DNA of 64,000 nt from Mucilaginibacter sp. 14171R-50 (GCF_010093045.1 NZ_CP048115.1:1116001-1180000), one strand, 5' to 3'. Numbered from the stretch's first letter, positions 33,332 to 41,320 are shown. Numbers and translations: made by a program. Notes: generated by a model from the letters alone, not told the origin.

Positions 33332-34309
33332 ATGACGCAGATCAAAAATATAGGACTTTTTACTTCGGGCGGCGATGCGCCCGGCATGAACGCCGCAATC
33401 CGCGCGGTGGTTCGTTCGGCAACGTACTACGGCTTAGAGGTAACCGGTATCCGCAGGGGATACGAGGGGATGATCAATGGTGAGCTTTTTGCCATGGACC
33501 GAAAATCTGTTGCTAATATTATTCAGCGCGGGGGCACCATCTTAAAAACTGCCCGCAGCGAACAGTTTAAAACACCCGAAGGCCGTAAGCTGGCATACCA
33601 GCAATTAAAAACACATAATGTTGACGCGCTTGTGGCCATTGGCGGCGACGGTACCTTTACCGGCGCCCGTATTTTTGGTAACGAATTTGACATACCCGTG
33701 GTTGGCCTGCCGGGTACCATTGATAACGACCTTTTAGGCACCGATTTTACAATTGGTTACGATACCGCCATCAATACCGTGATAGACGCGGTGGATAAGA
33801 TCCGCGACACGGCGGAATCGCACGACAGGGTGTTCATTGTAGAAGTTATGGGGCGCGATAGCGGGCTGATAGCATTGCGTACCGGTATAGCATCGGGCGC
33901 CGAAGCCATTGTGATACCCGAAAGCAAAACCAACATAAACTCTCTTTGCGATCGTTTAGAGCATGGCCGCAAGGATAAGCTGTCAAAAATTGTAATAGTA
34001 GCCGAAGGCGACGATGCCGGCGGCGCTTTTGAAATTGGCCGCCATGTAAAAGAGCGTTTCCCGCATTACGATACCCGGGTATCTATCCTGGGCCATATCC
34101 AGCGCGGCGGTCGCCCGTCATGCCAGGACAGGGTGCTTGCCAGCCGGGTAGGGGTGGCCGCGGTTGAAGCTTTACTTGGGGGGCGCCGTAACGAAATGAT
34201 CGGTATCATTCACAACGAAATATCGTACACCCCGTTTGAGCACGCCTGCAAACACAATGTTGAAATCAACCCCGACTTTTTAAAAATAGTAGAGATACTT
34301 TCTATATAA
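33332..34309 (+). CDS. pfkA: ATP-dependent 6-phosphofructokinase
   Basis: 325 residues. Phosphorylates fructose 6-phosphate in glycolysis. The nucleotide-binding GGDAPGMNA at the N-terminus, IGGDGTF near 105 (the GGDGT form expected for ATP rather than pyrophosphate use) and the catalytic stretch LPGTIDNDLLGTDFTIGYDT are present, as is the sugar-binding MGRDSG. Transcribed alone, with a structured leader of about 87 nt upstream and an 18-bp-stem terminator after the stop. Confidence 0.97.
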   Translation: MTQIKNIGLFTSGGDAPGMNAAIRAVVRSATYYGLEVTGIRRGYEGMINGELFAMDRKSVANIIQRGGTILKTARSEQFKTPEGRKLAYQQLKTHNVDALVAIGGDGTFTGARIFGNEFDIPVVGLPGTIDNDLLGTDFTIGYDTAINTVIDAVDKIRDTAESHDRVFIVEVMGRDSGLIALRTGIASGAEAIVIPESKTNINSLCDRLEHGRKDKLSKIVIVAEGDDAGGAFEIGRHVKERFPHYDTRVSILGHIQRGGRPSCQDRVLASRVGVAAVEALLGGRRNEMIGIIHNEISYTPFEHACKHNVEINPDFLKIVEILSI

Positions 34310-34320
34310 TTCACCAAAAA

Positions 34321-34364
34321 CCCCGGAAAAAACTTGAATTTTTTCAAGTTTTTTCCGGGGTTTT
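34321..34364. terminator. Strong terminator after pfkA, also serving the convergent gene
   Basis: Perfect 18-bp stem CCCCGGAAAAAACTTGAA with its complement, 4-nt loop, then TTTT. It lies 11 bp after the pfkA stop and 17 bp from the stop of the convergent SPFH gene. Confidence 0.88.
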
Positions 34365-34381
34365 CAGCTTATCCAGGCAGG

Positions 34382-36268
34382 TTAAGCCTGAGGTTCCTGC
34401 GCTTTTGCTTCGCCCTCCCGCTGCAATTTTTTGAGCATTTCCGAGCCTATCAGAGCGTCTATCATGCCATTGCCGCCACCGCCGTTTTGGCCGTTCACCA
34501 AAATTTCGGGAACCAGTTTAATGCCGTTGGATGCAAGTGCCTCGGCTACACGCACTATGGCATATTGCTCGGTACCCATGGCCTCGGTTTTTTGTTTGGT
34601 AACCTCGGCTTCGGCTAAACCTATGGCCTTTATTTTACCGGCATCTGCACTACCGTTTACCTCGGTAGCATTGGCATCTGCTTTAGCGTTAATGGTTTTA
34701 GCTTCGGCATCGGCTTTGGCTATAATGGTCTTATTTTCAGCATCCGCCTTAGCATTGATCACCCTCGATTCCGCATCACCCCTTGCTGCGGCCACTTTCG
34801 AAGCCGCCATTTGGGTGTTTATTTCTACCTGCCGGGTTGATTTTACCACTTCGGGCTGCATATCGGCACCGGCTTTGGCGCTTTCAAATTCCTTACGCTC
34901 TATCTGTGCGCTTTTTTGTATCTCGTAAGTAACACGCTCTTGTTCGGCTATTTTACGGTCGGTTAAGGTTTTCATCAGGGCTTCGGGCGGCACAATGTCG
35001 CCTATAAGTGTATCCACACCTTCTACGTTATATTCGTTCAGCACCTTCGTGATCTGCGCGCGTGCGTCTTCCTGCCGCTGCGACCTGTTAGTCAAGAACT
35101 CGATAACGCCACTTTTTTGAGCCGAGTTACGGAAGTAGTTGGCAATAGTAGGCTCCAGCACCTGCGATACCAGGTTTTTAGTGTTACCAAAACGGGCTAT
35201 CACTTTCGGCGCTTCGTTTCGCGGAATGTGAATGATCTGCGAAACATCCAAATTGAAGGTAAAACCGTCGGACGAGCGTACGCTGATTGTACACAGGTTC
35301 TTATCCAGTTCGTGGCTTTCGGTACGGCTGTTTGCCCAGTTAAGCACAATGTTGGTGGTAGGTACAATCTCTACCGTATGTGTGTAGATATTTACCGGGT
35401 GCTTGCCTGGGTCGAGCGGCTCGTCCCAAACACCTTTTTGGTATTTTTTTACGATGTTGCCATGTGTAAAGCCCACGCCGCTAGTGTCCTTACCTTCGGG
35501 GCCTACAAAGGAGTTTACTACGCCCACAAAACCGATGTGGATATGCACCATCTCTACCTGTTCTACGATAGCGAACCAGGGGTTTAAATAATACGTACCC
35601 GCCAGTATAACGTCCTCCTGCAAACCTTTTTTACCGCCTGCCTTTATAAAGGCCATTGGATCCTGGTAATTACGGTGGCCAGCGACAGAACCGCCGGCTA
35701 TTTCGCCTTTTTCTAAAGGCTCGCCATCTAAAGTGGTTACTATGCCCACCTTATTTTCGTGGATGCTGGTAGTAGGCACCATAATTATTTCGAACAAAAA
35801 AGTGTTGATGCGATAACTACCCGGTGTTAAAAATGCCGCTTGCGGGCCTTTTTGCCCGTTGTTTTCCAGGAAGGCTTGCGAGTCCTGGAACTTATCGCAA
35901 TCTACAGGTTTGCCCAGTACACGGCCAATATCCATTGGCGCGCCGTCCTTAGCCTTTACCAGGCCCAGTTTATCCTGCGGGATAATGGTGAATTGCTCCA
36001 TGGTAATTACATATTGCCACGGCCACATGCGCCAGTACAACCCCGGGGCAAGCGGTTTTGCCTGCATACCGGCTTCGCCGTTAATAGCGATGATACGGCC
36101 ATCGGGCAGCCGCTTATTCCCATAAAGGGTAAACTTTTTAACAACCAAACCGATACGGTCATCAGGAACGATGATCATACCACATAAAACGCGCAATACA
36201 AATTTGTAAAGCACCAGAGCGCCAACCAGCAGGAACACCCACCAGAGTTGAATAATTGTTTCAGACAT
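34382..36268 (-). CDS. Flotillin-like SPFH/band-7 membrane protein
   Basis: 628 residues. One N-terminal membrane helix (about 9-30), a beta-rich region and the SPFH/band-7 domain (about 270-440). The C-terminal part (about 450-560) is an alanine/glutamate-rich heptad region with the repeating motif AKADAEAKTINAKADAN typical of flotillins. It ends with a glycine-rich loop and a predicted coiled coil. Such proteins assemble into oligomeric scaffolds in the inner membrane; the partner is unknown here. The leader carries a GC-rich hairpin at 36290-36312. Confidence 0.88.
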   Translation of the reverse strand: MSETIIQLWWVFLLVGALVLYKFVLRVLCGMIIVPDDRIGLVVKKFTLYGNKRLPDGRIIAINGEAGMQAKPLAPGLYWRMWPWQYVITMEQFTIIPQDKLGLVKAKDGAPMDIGRVLGKPVDCDKFQDSQAFLENNGQKGPQAAFLTPGSYRINTFLFEIIMVPTTSIHENKVGIVTTLDGEPLEKGEIAGGSVAGHRNYQDPMAFIKAGGKKGLQEDVILAGTYYLNPWFAIVEQVEMVHIHIGFVGVVNSFVGPEGKDTSGVGFTHGNIVKKYQKGVWDEPLDPGKHPVNIYTHTVEIVPTTNIVLNWANSRTESHELDKNLCTISVRSSDGFTFNLDVSQIIHIPRNEAPKVIARFGNTKNLVSQVLEPTIANYFRNSAQKSGVIEFLTNRSQRQEDARAQITKVLNEYNVEGVDTLIGDIVPPEALMKTLTDRKIAEQERVTYEIQKSAQIERKEFESAKAGADMQPEVVKSTRQVEINTQMAASKVAAARGDAESRVINAKADAENKTIIAKADAEAKTINAKADANATEVNGSADAGKIKAIGLAEAEVTKQKTEAMGTEQYAIVRVAEALASNGIKLVPEILVNGQNGGGGNGMIDALIGSEMLKKLQREGEAKAQEPQA

Positions 36269-36289
36269 TTGTTTTTTGATTTATTTAAC

Positions 36290-36312
36290 GGGGCCCTTAA
36301 GGTGCGGGCCCC
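36290..36312 (-). other. GC-rich hairpin in the SPFH leader
   Basis: GGGGCCC (36290-36296) and GGGCCCC (36306-36312) form a perfect 7-bp stem 22 bp before the SPFH start codon. No T run follows, so not a terminator; it could affect mRNA stability or ribosome access. Confidence 0.45.
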
Positions 36313-36562
36313 TCACAATAACTTATAGCTTTATGAGACCTTGGCTATATAGCGATATTATGATAGCCATACTGCCCCCTTGTTACGGCTTTTAATAAAA
36401 TGTTTTTAGAGCTTTTGGGAATATTTGGAATGTGATCGGGGGGTAGGAGATAATATGATTTAAAGTTATGATACCTGACAAAATTATCCCGCTTTTGGTA
36501 ACCGTTGATCAATAAACAACGCGGCAGTGAAAAGGACGGCCGTTACTATTTAATTATAAGCC

Positions 36563-36593
36563 TTTTATATATAAATATTAATTCATACTTTTG
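36563..36593 (+). promoter_or_regulatory. Promoter of rpsP
   Basis: TTTT (36563-36566), 19 bp, TACTTTTG (36586-36593): a consensus -7 box with one change in the -33 box. The predicted start, near 36597, falls in the hairpin ATCCCCG/CGGGGAT (36595-36601 and 36614-36620). The rest of the 36269-36562 gap has no gene I can support. Confidence 0.65.
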
Positions 36594-36646
36594 CATCCCC
36601 GCAGAAAGAACTCCGGGGATAATGTTGAATACATAAAAACTAAAGA

Positions 36647-37210
36647 ATGGCAACTAAGATCAGACTGCAAAGACACGGTAAAAAAGGTAAACCTTTTTAT
36701 TACATCGTAGTAGCAGATGCCCGTGCTCCAAGAGACGGTCGTTTTATTGAGCGTGTAGGCTCATACAACCCTAACACTAACCCGGCTACAATCGACATCA
36801 ATTTCGAAAAAACGCTTGAGTGGGTTAACAATGGCGCACAGCCAACAGACACCTGCCGTGCAATACTGTCATATAAAGGCGTATTATACAAAAAACACTT
36901 ACAAGGCGGTGTTAAAAAAGGTGCTTTAACCGAAGAGCAGGCAGAAACTAAATTTGCTGAGTGGTTAGACCAAAAAGACAGCAAAATAACAGGTAAAAAA
37001 TCAAATCTTAACGCTGCAAAAGACGAAGCCCGCAAACTGGCTTTGATCGCTGAAGCTAAAAAGAAAGAAGATAAAGCTGCAGCAATTGCTGCTAAGAACG
37101 CTCCTGTAGCTGAAGAAGTAGAAGAAGAAGCCGTAGCTGAAACCGAAGCACCTGCTGAAGGTGAAGCCGCTGCTGCCGATACCGAAACTGAAGCGGAAAG
37201 CGCAGAGTAA
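36647..37210 (+). CDS. rpsP: 30S ribosomal protein S16 with extended acidic tail
   Basis: 187 residues, about 100 more than the E. coli protein. The S16 core is at the N-terminus ([20 protein letters not shown] and [17 protein letters not shown]). The extra C-terminal part is first lysine/alanine-rich and then very acidic ([20 protein letters not shown]); long tails like this are usual in Bacteroidota S16. Codon use is that of a highly expressed gene, with many GGT, CGT and GTA codons. First gene of the rpsP-rimM unit. Confidence 0.97.
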   Translation: MATKIRLQRHGKKGKPFYYIVVADARAPRDGRFIERVGSYNPNTNPATIDINFEKTLEWVNNGAQPTDTCRAILSYKGVLYKKHLQGGVKKGALTEEQAETKFAEWLDQKDSKITGKKSNLNAAKDEARKLALIAEAKKKEDKAAAIAAKNAPVAEEVEEEAVAETEAPAEGEAAAADTETEAESAE

Positions 37211-37235
37211 TTATTTGGACGTAAGTTCTAAAGAA

Positions 37236-37269
37236 AATGGCGAAGCAACCCAACGGGTTCTTCGCCATT
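37236..37269 (+). other. Stable hairpin between rpsP and rimM
   Basis: AATGGCGAAG pairs perfectly with CTTCGCCATT; after a one-base bulge, AACCC pairs with GGGTT around a three-base loop. It ends 19 bp before the rimM start and is followed by GTTATTTAAAG, not a clean T run. It may set the ratio of rpsP to rimM mRNA by attenuation, stability or processing. Confidence 0.6.
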
Positions 37270-37288
37270 GTTATTTAAAGTTTATTGT

Positions 37289-37816
37289 ATGAAAACCGAG
37301 GATTGTTTCAGGCTAGGCAGCATTTTAAAAACCAAGGGCCTTAAGGGCGAAATGCAGGTATACATTGATTTTGACGGTGCCGATAATATCAAGATCAAAT
37401 CGCTGTTTGTGGATATTGCCGGCAAACTGGTGCCGTACTTTGTAAGCTCGATAAAGTTTTTGCAAAAAAACCAGGCCTACCTGAACCTTGAGGACGTTGA
37501 TACAATTGAAAAAGCCGCGATGCTGGTAAAAAAGGATATTTACCTGCCCAATAAGGTAAAGCCTAAAAAGAAAAAAGAAGAATTTACCCTGAAAGATGTA
37601 AAGGGCTTTATTGCCGTTGACGAGACCCACGGCGAACTGGGGGAGATACTGGATGTGGTTGAATACCCGCAGCAGCTTATCGCATCGGTCAACTTTAAAA
37701 ATAAAGAAGTACTGTTTCCGCTTAATGTGGAGATCATTAAAGGCATTGACGTTGAAGGCGGTGAAATATATATCGACCTGCCGGAAGGGTTATTGGATGT
37801 TTATTTAGAAGGATAA
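37289..37816 (+). CDS. rimM: Ribosome maturation factor RimM
   Basis: 175 residues from the ATG at 37289. RimM binds S19 and helps mature the 30S head. N-terminal RimM barrel (DCFRLGSILKTKGLKGEMQV) and C-terminal PRC-barrel-like domain (LKDVKGFIAVDETHGELGEI, ending VEGGEIYIDLPEGLLDVYL). Usual length for the family. It follows rpsP after a strong intergenic hairpin. The expected next gene, trmD, is displaced by about 2.1 kb by four unrelated genes. Confidence 0.95.
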   Translation: MKTEDCFRLGSILKTKGLKGEMQVYIDFDGADNIKIKSLFVDIAGKLVPYFVSSIKFLQKNQAYLNLEDVDTIEKAAMLVKKDIYLPNKVKPKKKKEEFTLKDVKGFIAVDETHGELGEILDVVEYPQQLIASVNFKNKEVLFPLNVEIIKGIDVEGGEIYIDLPEGLLDVYLEG

Positions 37817-37842
37817 GCGCCCTTTCCCGCTTAAAAAATAAA

Positions 37843-37903
37843 ATGTCAAATTTATTTGACATTTGTAAAGTTTGCTTTACATTTGGTAAATCAAACTTTA
37901 CAA
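37843..37903 (+). promoter_or_regulatory. Exact consensus promoter overlaid by three palindromic operators
   Basis: TTTG (37855-37858), exactly 19 bp, TACATTTG (37878-37885): an exact TTTG-N19-TAnnTTTG promoter. Palindrome 1, ATGTCAAAT-TT-ATTTGACAT (37843-37862), covers the -33 box. Palindrome 2, TGTAAAG-TTTG-CTTTACA (37864-37881), covers the spacer and the start of the -7 box. Palindrome 3, GTAAA-N6-TTTAC (37886-37901), covers the predicted start at about 37889. Half-sites TGTAAA or TGTCAA recur five or more times. The 66-residue XRE regulator encoded at the end of this unit is the obvious candidate binder. Confidence 0.75.
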
Positions 37904-37905
37904 CC

Positions 37906-38349
37906 ATGAAACCTCGATTCTTATTCCCTCATTATTTCCGAAAAATAGGGTACGGCTGTTTTATAGCGGTTATCCTGTTCGCTATCCTTTTTAAAATATT
38001 GCACCCGCACGGTTTTGCGCAAGAACTGCATCACGACCCCGAACCCGGCATGAAGCTTTCTCATGACATTACCGCGTTACTCCTGCTTTTCGGGCTATTG
38101 TTCATCGCCTTTTCAAAAGAAAGAACAGAGGACGAGCATATATCGCTTATCAGATTGGAGTCGTTGCAATGGGCGGTTTATTTAAATTATTTTTTACTGG
38201 CTGTTGCGGTTATATTTACCAACACCATGGAGCTGATGCACATAATTTTAATGTCGGTTTGGGCGCCGCTTGCATTTTTCATAATCCGTTTTCGCTGGAT
38301 GATCTATCGCCTGAACCAGGACGCCGGGAAAGAAACCGACCTGTCATAA
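37906..38349 (+). CDS. Membrane protein, one copy of a repeated module
   Basis: 147 residues from the ATG at 37906, which follows the operators directly. Four membrane helices, and between the second and third the motif FSKERTEDEHISLIRLESLQ followed by WAVYLNYFLL. The N-terminus FLFPHYFRKIGYG matches the next gene (LLFPHRLRAIGW), so the two proteins are related. No family recognised. The genomic arrangement (small membrane protein next to a YozG-like XRE regulator) resembles DUF2178-type loci in other bacteria, with ED-E in the place of their D-E-R, but this is only an analogy. Confidence 0.8.
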   Translation: MKPRFLFPHYFRKIGYGCFIAVILFAILFKILHPHGFAQELHHDPEPGMKLSHDITALLLLFGLLFIAFSKERTEDEHISLIRLESLQWAVYLNYFLLAVAVIFTNTMELMHIILMSVWAPLAFFIIRFRWMIYRLNQDAGKETDLS

Positions 38350-38365
38350 TTAAAACCTTAAGACC

Positions 38366-39277
38366 ATGAGATCGAACTTATTATTTCCACATAGATTAAG
38401 GGCCATAGGGTGGCTTTTAACTATTCCGGGCCTGGTGCTGGGTTACTTAACAGTATACAACGATTATAAGATACCTGGTTTTGGCATGCAGCTCAGAAAA
38501 AGCAGCGAGCTTTTTTTACCGGCCTACGAAAACTTTACCAACGAACTGGCGCTTGCCCTGGTAATTACCGGTTTGCTATTTATTGCTTTTAGCAAGCAAA
38601 AACATGAGGACGAGCTAACGGCCAAAATACGGCTTAATGCACTGTATTGGGGTATATTGGTTAACTATGCCTGTTATGGCTTATTTATGGCGCTGAGTTT
38701 ATTAAACGCGTACATCAATATAAAAGGAGTAGAAGACGTGGTTGACCTATTTAGCGATAAGTTTGCGTTTATGATATACAACTTGTTTACACCGCTTATA
38801 ATTTTTATCGGCCGCTTTTATTACTTGCTTTTTAAAAGTAAAAATGAATATACCGTAAGTGCTGTAAGGTTTTTACCCAATAAGCCCTACCGGTTACTGG
38901 GTAAAATTTTAACGGTCGTATTAATTTTGATAGTGGCTATATCGGCAATAACCAATAGTAACGACGACCTGAGTGGGGATATCCTGTACGTGCTGCCGTT
39001 TGCAATGCTGTTATGGGTGTATTCAAAAGAAAAGCAGGAGGACGAATACATTAGCAGCGTGCGGTTAAGCGCCATGCAAATCGCGGTGTATGCTAATTAC
39101 ATTATTTTAATCGTTAGCAGTGTGCTTGTTTATGGCCCCGATTTTATTTTGGTAATGCTGATAAACCTATCAACCATTCCTGCCATATTTTTACTGGTAT
39201 TTAATTACAGGTTATATAAGATCAAACAGGAGGATGGGCATGAGCAAAAAAACAATTTAACGCTTGGCATTTTATAA
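38366..39277 (+). CDS. Membrane protein with two copies of the repeated module
   Basis: 303 residues, about eight membrane helices in two halves. The motif of the preceding protein appears twice: FSKQKHEDELTAKIRLNALY (near residue 80) and YSKEKQEDEYISSVRLSAMQ (near residue 217), each followed by a W/I-x-V-x-x-NY segment. So the protein is an internal duplication, or fusion, of the 147-residue type. It ends with a short polar tail. It starts 16 bp after the previous gene and stops 12 bp before the XRE gene: one transcription unit. Function unknown. Confidence 0.8.
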   Translation: MRSNLLFPHRLRAIGWLLTIPGLVLGYLTVYNDYKIPGFGMQLRKSSELFLPAYENFTNELALALVITGLLFIAFSKQKHEDELTAKIRLNALYWGILVNYACYGLFMALSLLNAYINIKGVEDVVDLFSDKFAFMIYNLFTPLIIFIGRFYYLLFKSKNEYTVSAVRFLPNKPYRLLGKILTVVLILIVAISAITNSNDDLSGDILYVLPFAMLLWVYSKEKQEDEYISSVRLSAMQIAVYANYIILIVSSVLVYGPDFILVMLINLSTIPAIFLLVFNYRLYKIKQEDGHEQKNNLTLGIL

Positions 39278-39289
39278 CCCGCGCAAATC

Positions 39290-39490
39290 ATGAAAAATAC
39301 ACTGCGCGTAGAACGCGCCATAAAAAATATAACACAAGCCGATCTGGCCGATGCTATTGGGGTATCGCGCCAAACCATTAATACCATCGAGAGCAACAAA
39401 TACGTGCCGTCAACAGTATTGGCCTTGAAAATTGCCCGGGTATTTGATAAACCTGTAGAGGCTATTTTTGAACTGGAAGATGGCGATTAA
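39290..39490 (+). CDS. XRE-family transcriptional regulator, YozG/Cro-like
   Basis: 66 residues, essentially one helix-turn-helix domain: LRVERAIKNITQADLADAIG, then VSRQTINTIESNKYVPSTVL and the tail VFDKPVEAIFELED typical of the small YozG-like subgroup. It should bind DNA as a dimer. The third gene of the operon, it is the natural candidate for binding the three palindromes over the operon promoter at 37843-37903, giving negative autoregulation; that is inference. 12 bp after the membrane-protein gene. Confidence 0.93.
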   Translation: MKNTLRVERAIKNITQADLADAIGVSRQTINTIESNKYVPSTVLALKIARVFDKPVEAIFELEDGD

Positions 39491-39511
39491 AACTATTGTA
39501 TAAATTAGCGT

Positions 39512-39898
39512 ATGGCAACACAAGTAGTATTTGCACCCATGCTGATCATCCCAAATGGCATAACTGATGTAAGCTTTTACACCCGTGCCTTTGGCGCCGA
39601 AGAACTGCGGCGCTTCAGCAATGATGATGGCACTATTCACGTAGTAGAACTTTCTATGGGCGGGGCAATGTTTCATATTCACGAGCAATGGGAAACCAAG
39701 CTGGTAAGTCCGCAAAAAGCCGGTGCCAGCACGGTATCGGTAAATATTTTTGTAGAAGATGTGGATACCGTTGTAGAACAGGCGGTAGCTGCCGGCGCTA
39801 AAATAACCTCGCCAGTGCAGGACTTTGATTACGGTTTACGCCAGGGCGATATCATCGATCCGTTTGGCCATTGCTGGCAAATACAGAAGAAGATTTAG
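39512..39898 (+). CDS. VOC-superfamily protein (PhnB/glyoxalase-like)
   Basis: 128 residues with two beta-alpha-beta-beta-beta VOC units: YTRAFGAEELRRFSNDDGTI with HVVELSMGGAMFHIHEQW, and VFVEDVDTVVEQ-like NIFVEDVDTVVEQAVAAGAK with RQGDIIDPFGHCWQI. This matches the PhnB/YkcA-like subgroup, commonly named glyoxalase/bleomycin-resistance-like; true substrate unknown. 21 bp after the XRE gene and probably part of the same unit. Followed by 86 bp with CAAGA-rich repeats before trmD. Confidence 0.9.
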   Translation: MATQVVFAPMLIIPNGITDVSFYTRAFGAEELRRFSNDDGTIHVVELSMGGAMFHIHEQWETKLVSPQKAGASTVSVNIFVEDVDTVVEQAVAAGAKITSPVQDFDYGLRQGDIIDPFGHCWQIQKKI

Positions 39899-39972
39899 GA
39901 GAGTCAAGAAGCAAGAGTCAGGATTCAAGAATCCAGATCAAAACTAATCTCTATTCACAAATCACTAATTAC

Positions 39973-39980
39973 TAAATTTG
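39973..39980 (+). promoter_or_regulatory. -7 box of trmD
   Basis: TAAATTTG, an exact TAnnTTTG match, ends 4 bp before the trmD ATG, so the message would be leaderless or have a leader of one nucleotide. No clear -33 box. Confidence 0.6.
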
Positions 39981-39984
39981 CCCC

Positions 39985-40659
39985 ATGCGTTTCGATATCA
40001 TAACTGTTTTGCCGGGCTTGCTCGAAAGTCCTTTTGCCCACTCCATCTTACAGCGCGCCCAAAAAAAAGGCGTTGCCGAAATTGTGGTGCACAACCTGCG
40101 CGACTATGCCACAGGCAAGCAAAAAAGTGTTGACGATTACCCTTACGGCGGCGGCAGTGGTATGGTGATGACCATACAGCCATTTGCGGCCTGCATTGAT
40201 AAGCTGAAAAGCGAACGCGAGTACGACGAGATCATTTTTATGAGCCCTGATGGCGAAACGTTGAACCAGGGGATAGCCAACCAACTATCCATTAAACAGA
40301 ATATTATTATACTGTGCGGCCACTATAAAGGGATAGACCAGCGTATCCGCGACATTTACGTTACCCGCGAAATTTCCATAGGCGACTATGTACTATCGGG
40401 CGGCGAGTTGCCCGCTGCGGTACTGGTTGATGCTGTTGTACGATTGATACCGGGCGTACTGAGCGATGAAACTTCGGCCCTGTCAGATTCTTTCCAGGAT
40501 GACATGCTCGATGCCCCGGTTTACACCCGGCCGGCCGACTGGAACGGGCACAAGGTACCGGCAGTATTATTAAGCGGCAACACCCCCGAGGTAGAAAAAT
40601 GGCGTTTTGAACAAGCTTTGGAGCGGACCAAACAACGCCGGCCCGATCTGTTGGAGTAA
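39985..40659 (+). CDS. trmD: tRNA (guanine-N1)-methyltransferase TrmD
   Basis: 224 residues. Methylates G37 next to the anticodon using SAM and prevents +1 frameshifting. The SPOUT knot signatures are present: [13 protein letters not shown], the conserved [12 protein letters not shown] and [17 protein letters not shown] with the acceptor region. It normally follows rimM directly; here four genes intervene, and a -7 box abuts its start codon, so it has its own promoter. rplS follows after a 209-bp gap that holds a second promoter. Confidence 0.97.
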   Translation: MRFDIITVLPGLLESPFAHSILQRAQKKGVAEIVVHNLRDYATGKQKSVDDYPYGGGSGMVMTIQPFAACIDKLKSEREYDEIIFMSPDGETLNQGIANQLSIKQNIIILCGHYKGIDQRIRDIYVTREISIGDYVLSGGELPAAVLVDAVVRLIPGVLSDETSALSDSFQDDMLDAPVYTRPADWNGHKVPAVLLSGNTPEVEKWRFEQALERTKQRRPDLLE

Positions 40660-40790
40660 ATCAGGGAGGAGTTGATTGGGTAAATGGTGAATAGTAGCAT
40701 GATTTAAACTACCCTCATAATCAATTAAATTACCCAAAAATCAACGCATCTTGTGGACAAAACACAAATTGTGGAAATTTTTAAAATAGG

Positions 40791-40850
40791 TTTTCAAAAT
40801 TCAAATAATATCCTTATTATTGCACTCCGATTTTTACGGGTTAAAAATCG
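40791..40850 (+). promoter_or_regulatory. rplS promoter and leader hairpin
   Basis: TTTT (40791-40794), N20, TATTATTG (40815-40822) form a promoter. The predicted start, about 40826, is followed immediately by the perfect 9-bp hairpin CGATTTTTA/TAAAAATCG (40828-40836 and 40842-40850) 18 bp before the ATG. Upstream, TTGATT-GGGTAA and TTACCCAAAAATCAA form an imperfect inverted repeat after trmD (about 40692-40754). Confidence 0.55.
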
Positions 40851-40868
40851 CTTTAAGAGCTAAAAATC

Positions 40869-41216
40869 ATGGATTTAGTAAAATTTGTAGAAGAGCAATC
40901 AGTAGTTAAGAATACCTTCCCGTCGTTTAAGGCCGGTGATACTGTTAGCGTGCATTATAAAATCAGAGAAGGTAATAAAGAGCGTATACAGGTTTACCAG
41001 GGTGTTGTTTTACAACGCAACAGCGTTGGCAACAGCGAAACCTTCACCGTACGTAAAGTTTCTAACGGCATAGGTGTTGAGCGTATCTTCCCTTACAACT
41101 CTCCAAATATCGATAAAGTTGAAGTTAACAGCGTTGGTAAAGTACGTCGCGCTAAACTTTACTACCTGCGTGCCCTTACCGGTAAAGCAGCCCGTATCAA
41201 ATCAAAAAGGGTTTAA
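40869..41216 (+). CDS. rplS: 50S ribosomal protein L19
   Basis: 115 residues, normal length. L19 lies at the 30S/50S interface. The core signature is clear: [40 protein letters not shown] and the C-terminal [20 protein letters not shown]. Codon use is that of a highly expressed gene. Separate promoter and 5' hairpin upstream; terminator 41 bp after the stop. Confidence 0.97.
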   Translation: MDLVKFVEEQSVVKNTFPSFKAGDTVSVHYKIREGNKERIQVYQGVVLQRNSVGNSETFTVRKVSNGIGVERIFPYNSPNIDKVEVNSVGKVRRAKLYYLRALTGKAARIKSKRV

Positions 41217-41256
41217 TTATCTTTCGCCGCAAGGCGGATACATATACAATATTAAA

Positions 41257-41285
41257 ACCTGCCCGGTAAATGGGCGGGTTTTTTT
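41257..41285 (+). terminator. Intrinsic terminator after rplS
   Basis: AACCTGCCC/GGGCGGGTT (one wobble pair) with a 7-nt loop, then seven T. Confidence 0.85.
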
Positions 41286-41320
41286 GTGTTGATGAAGGTT
41301 TGACTATCCCTTTTCCCGCG

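Noticed and set aside
34431..34928. 165-codon ORF antisense to the SPFH gene
   Set aside because: Low-complexity Ser/Ala peptide that mirrors the flotillin-type A/E repeats.
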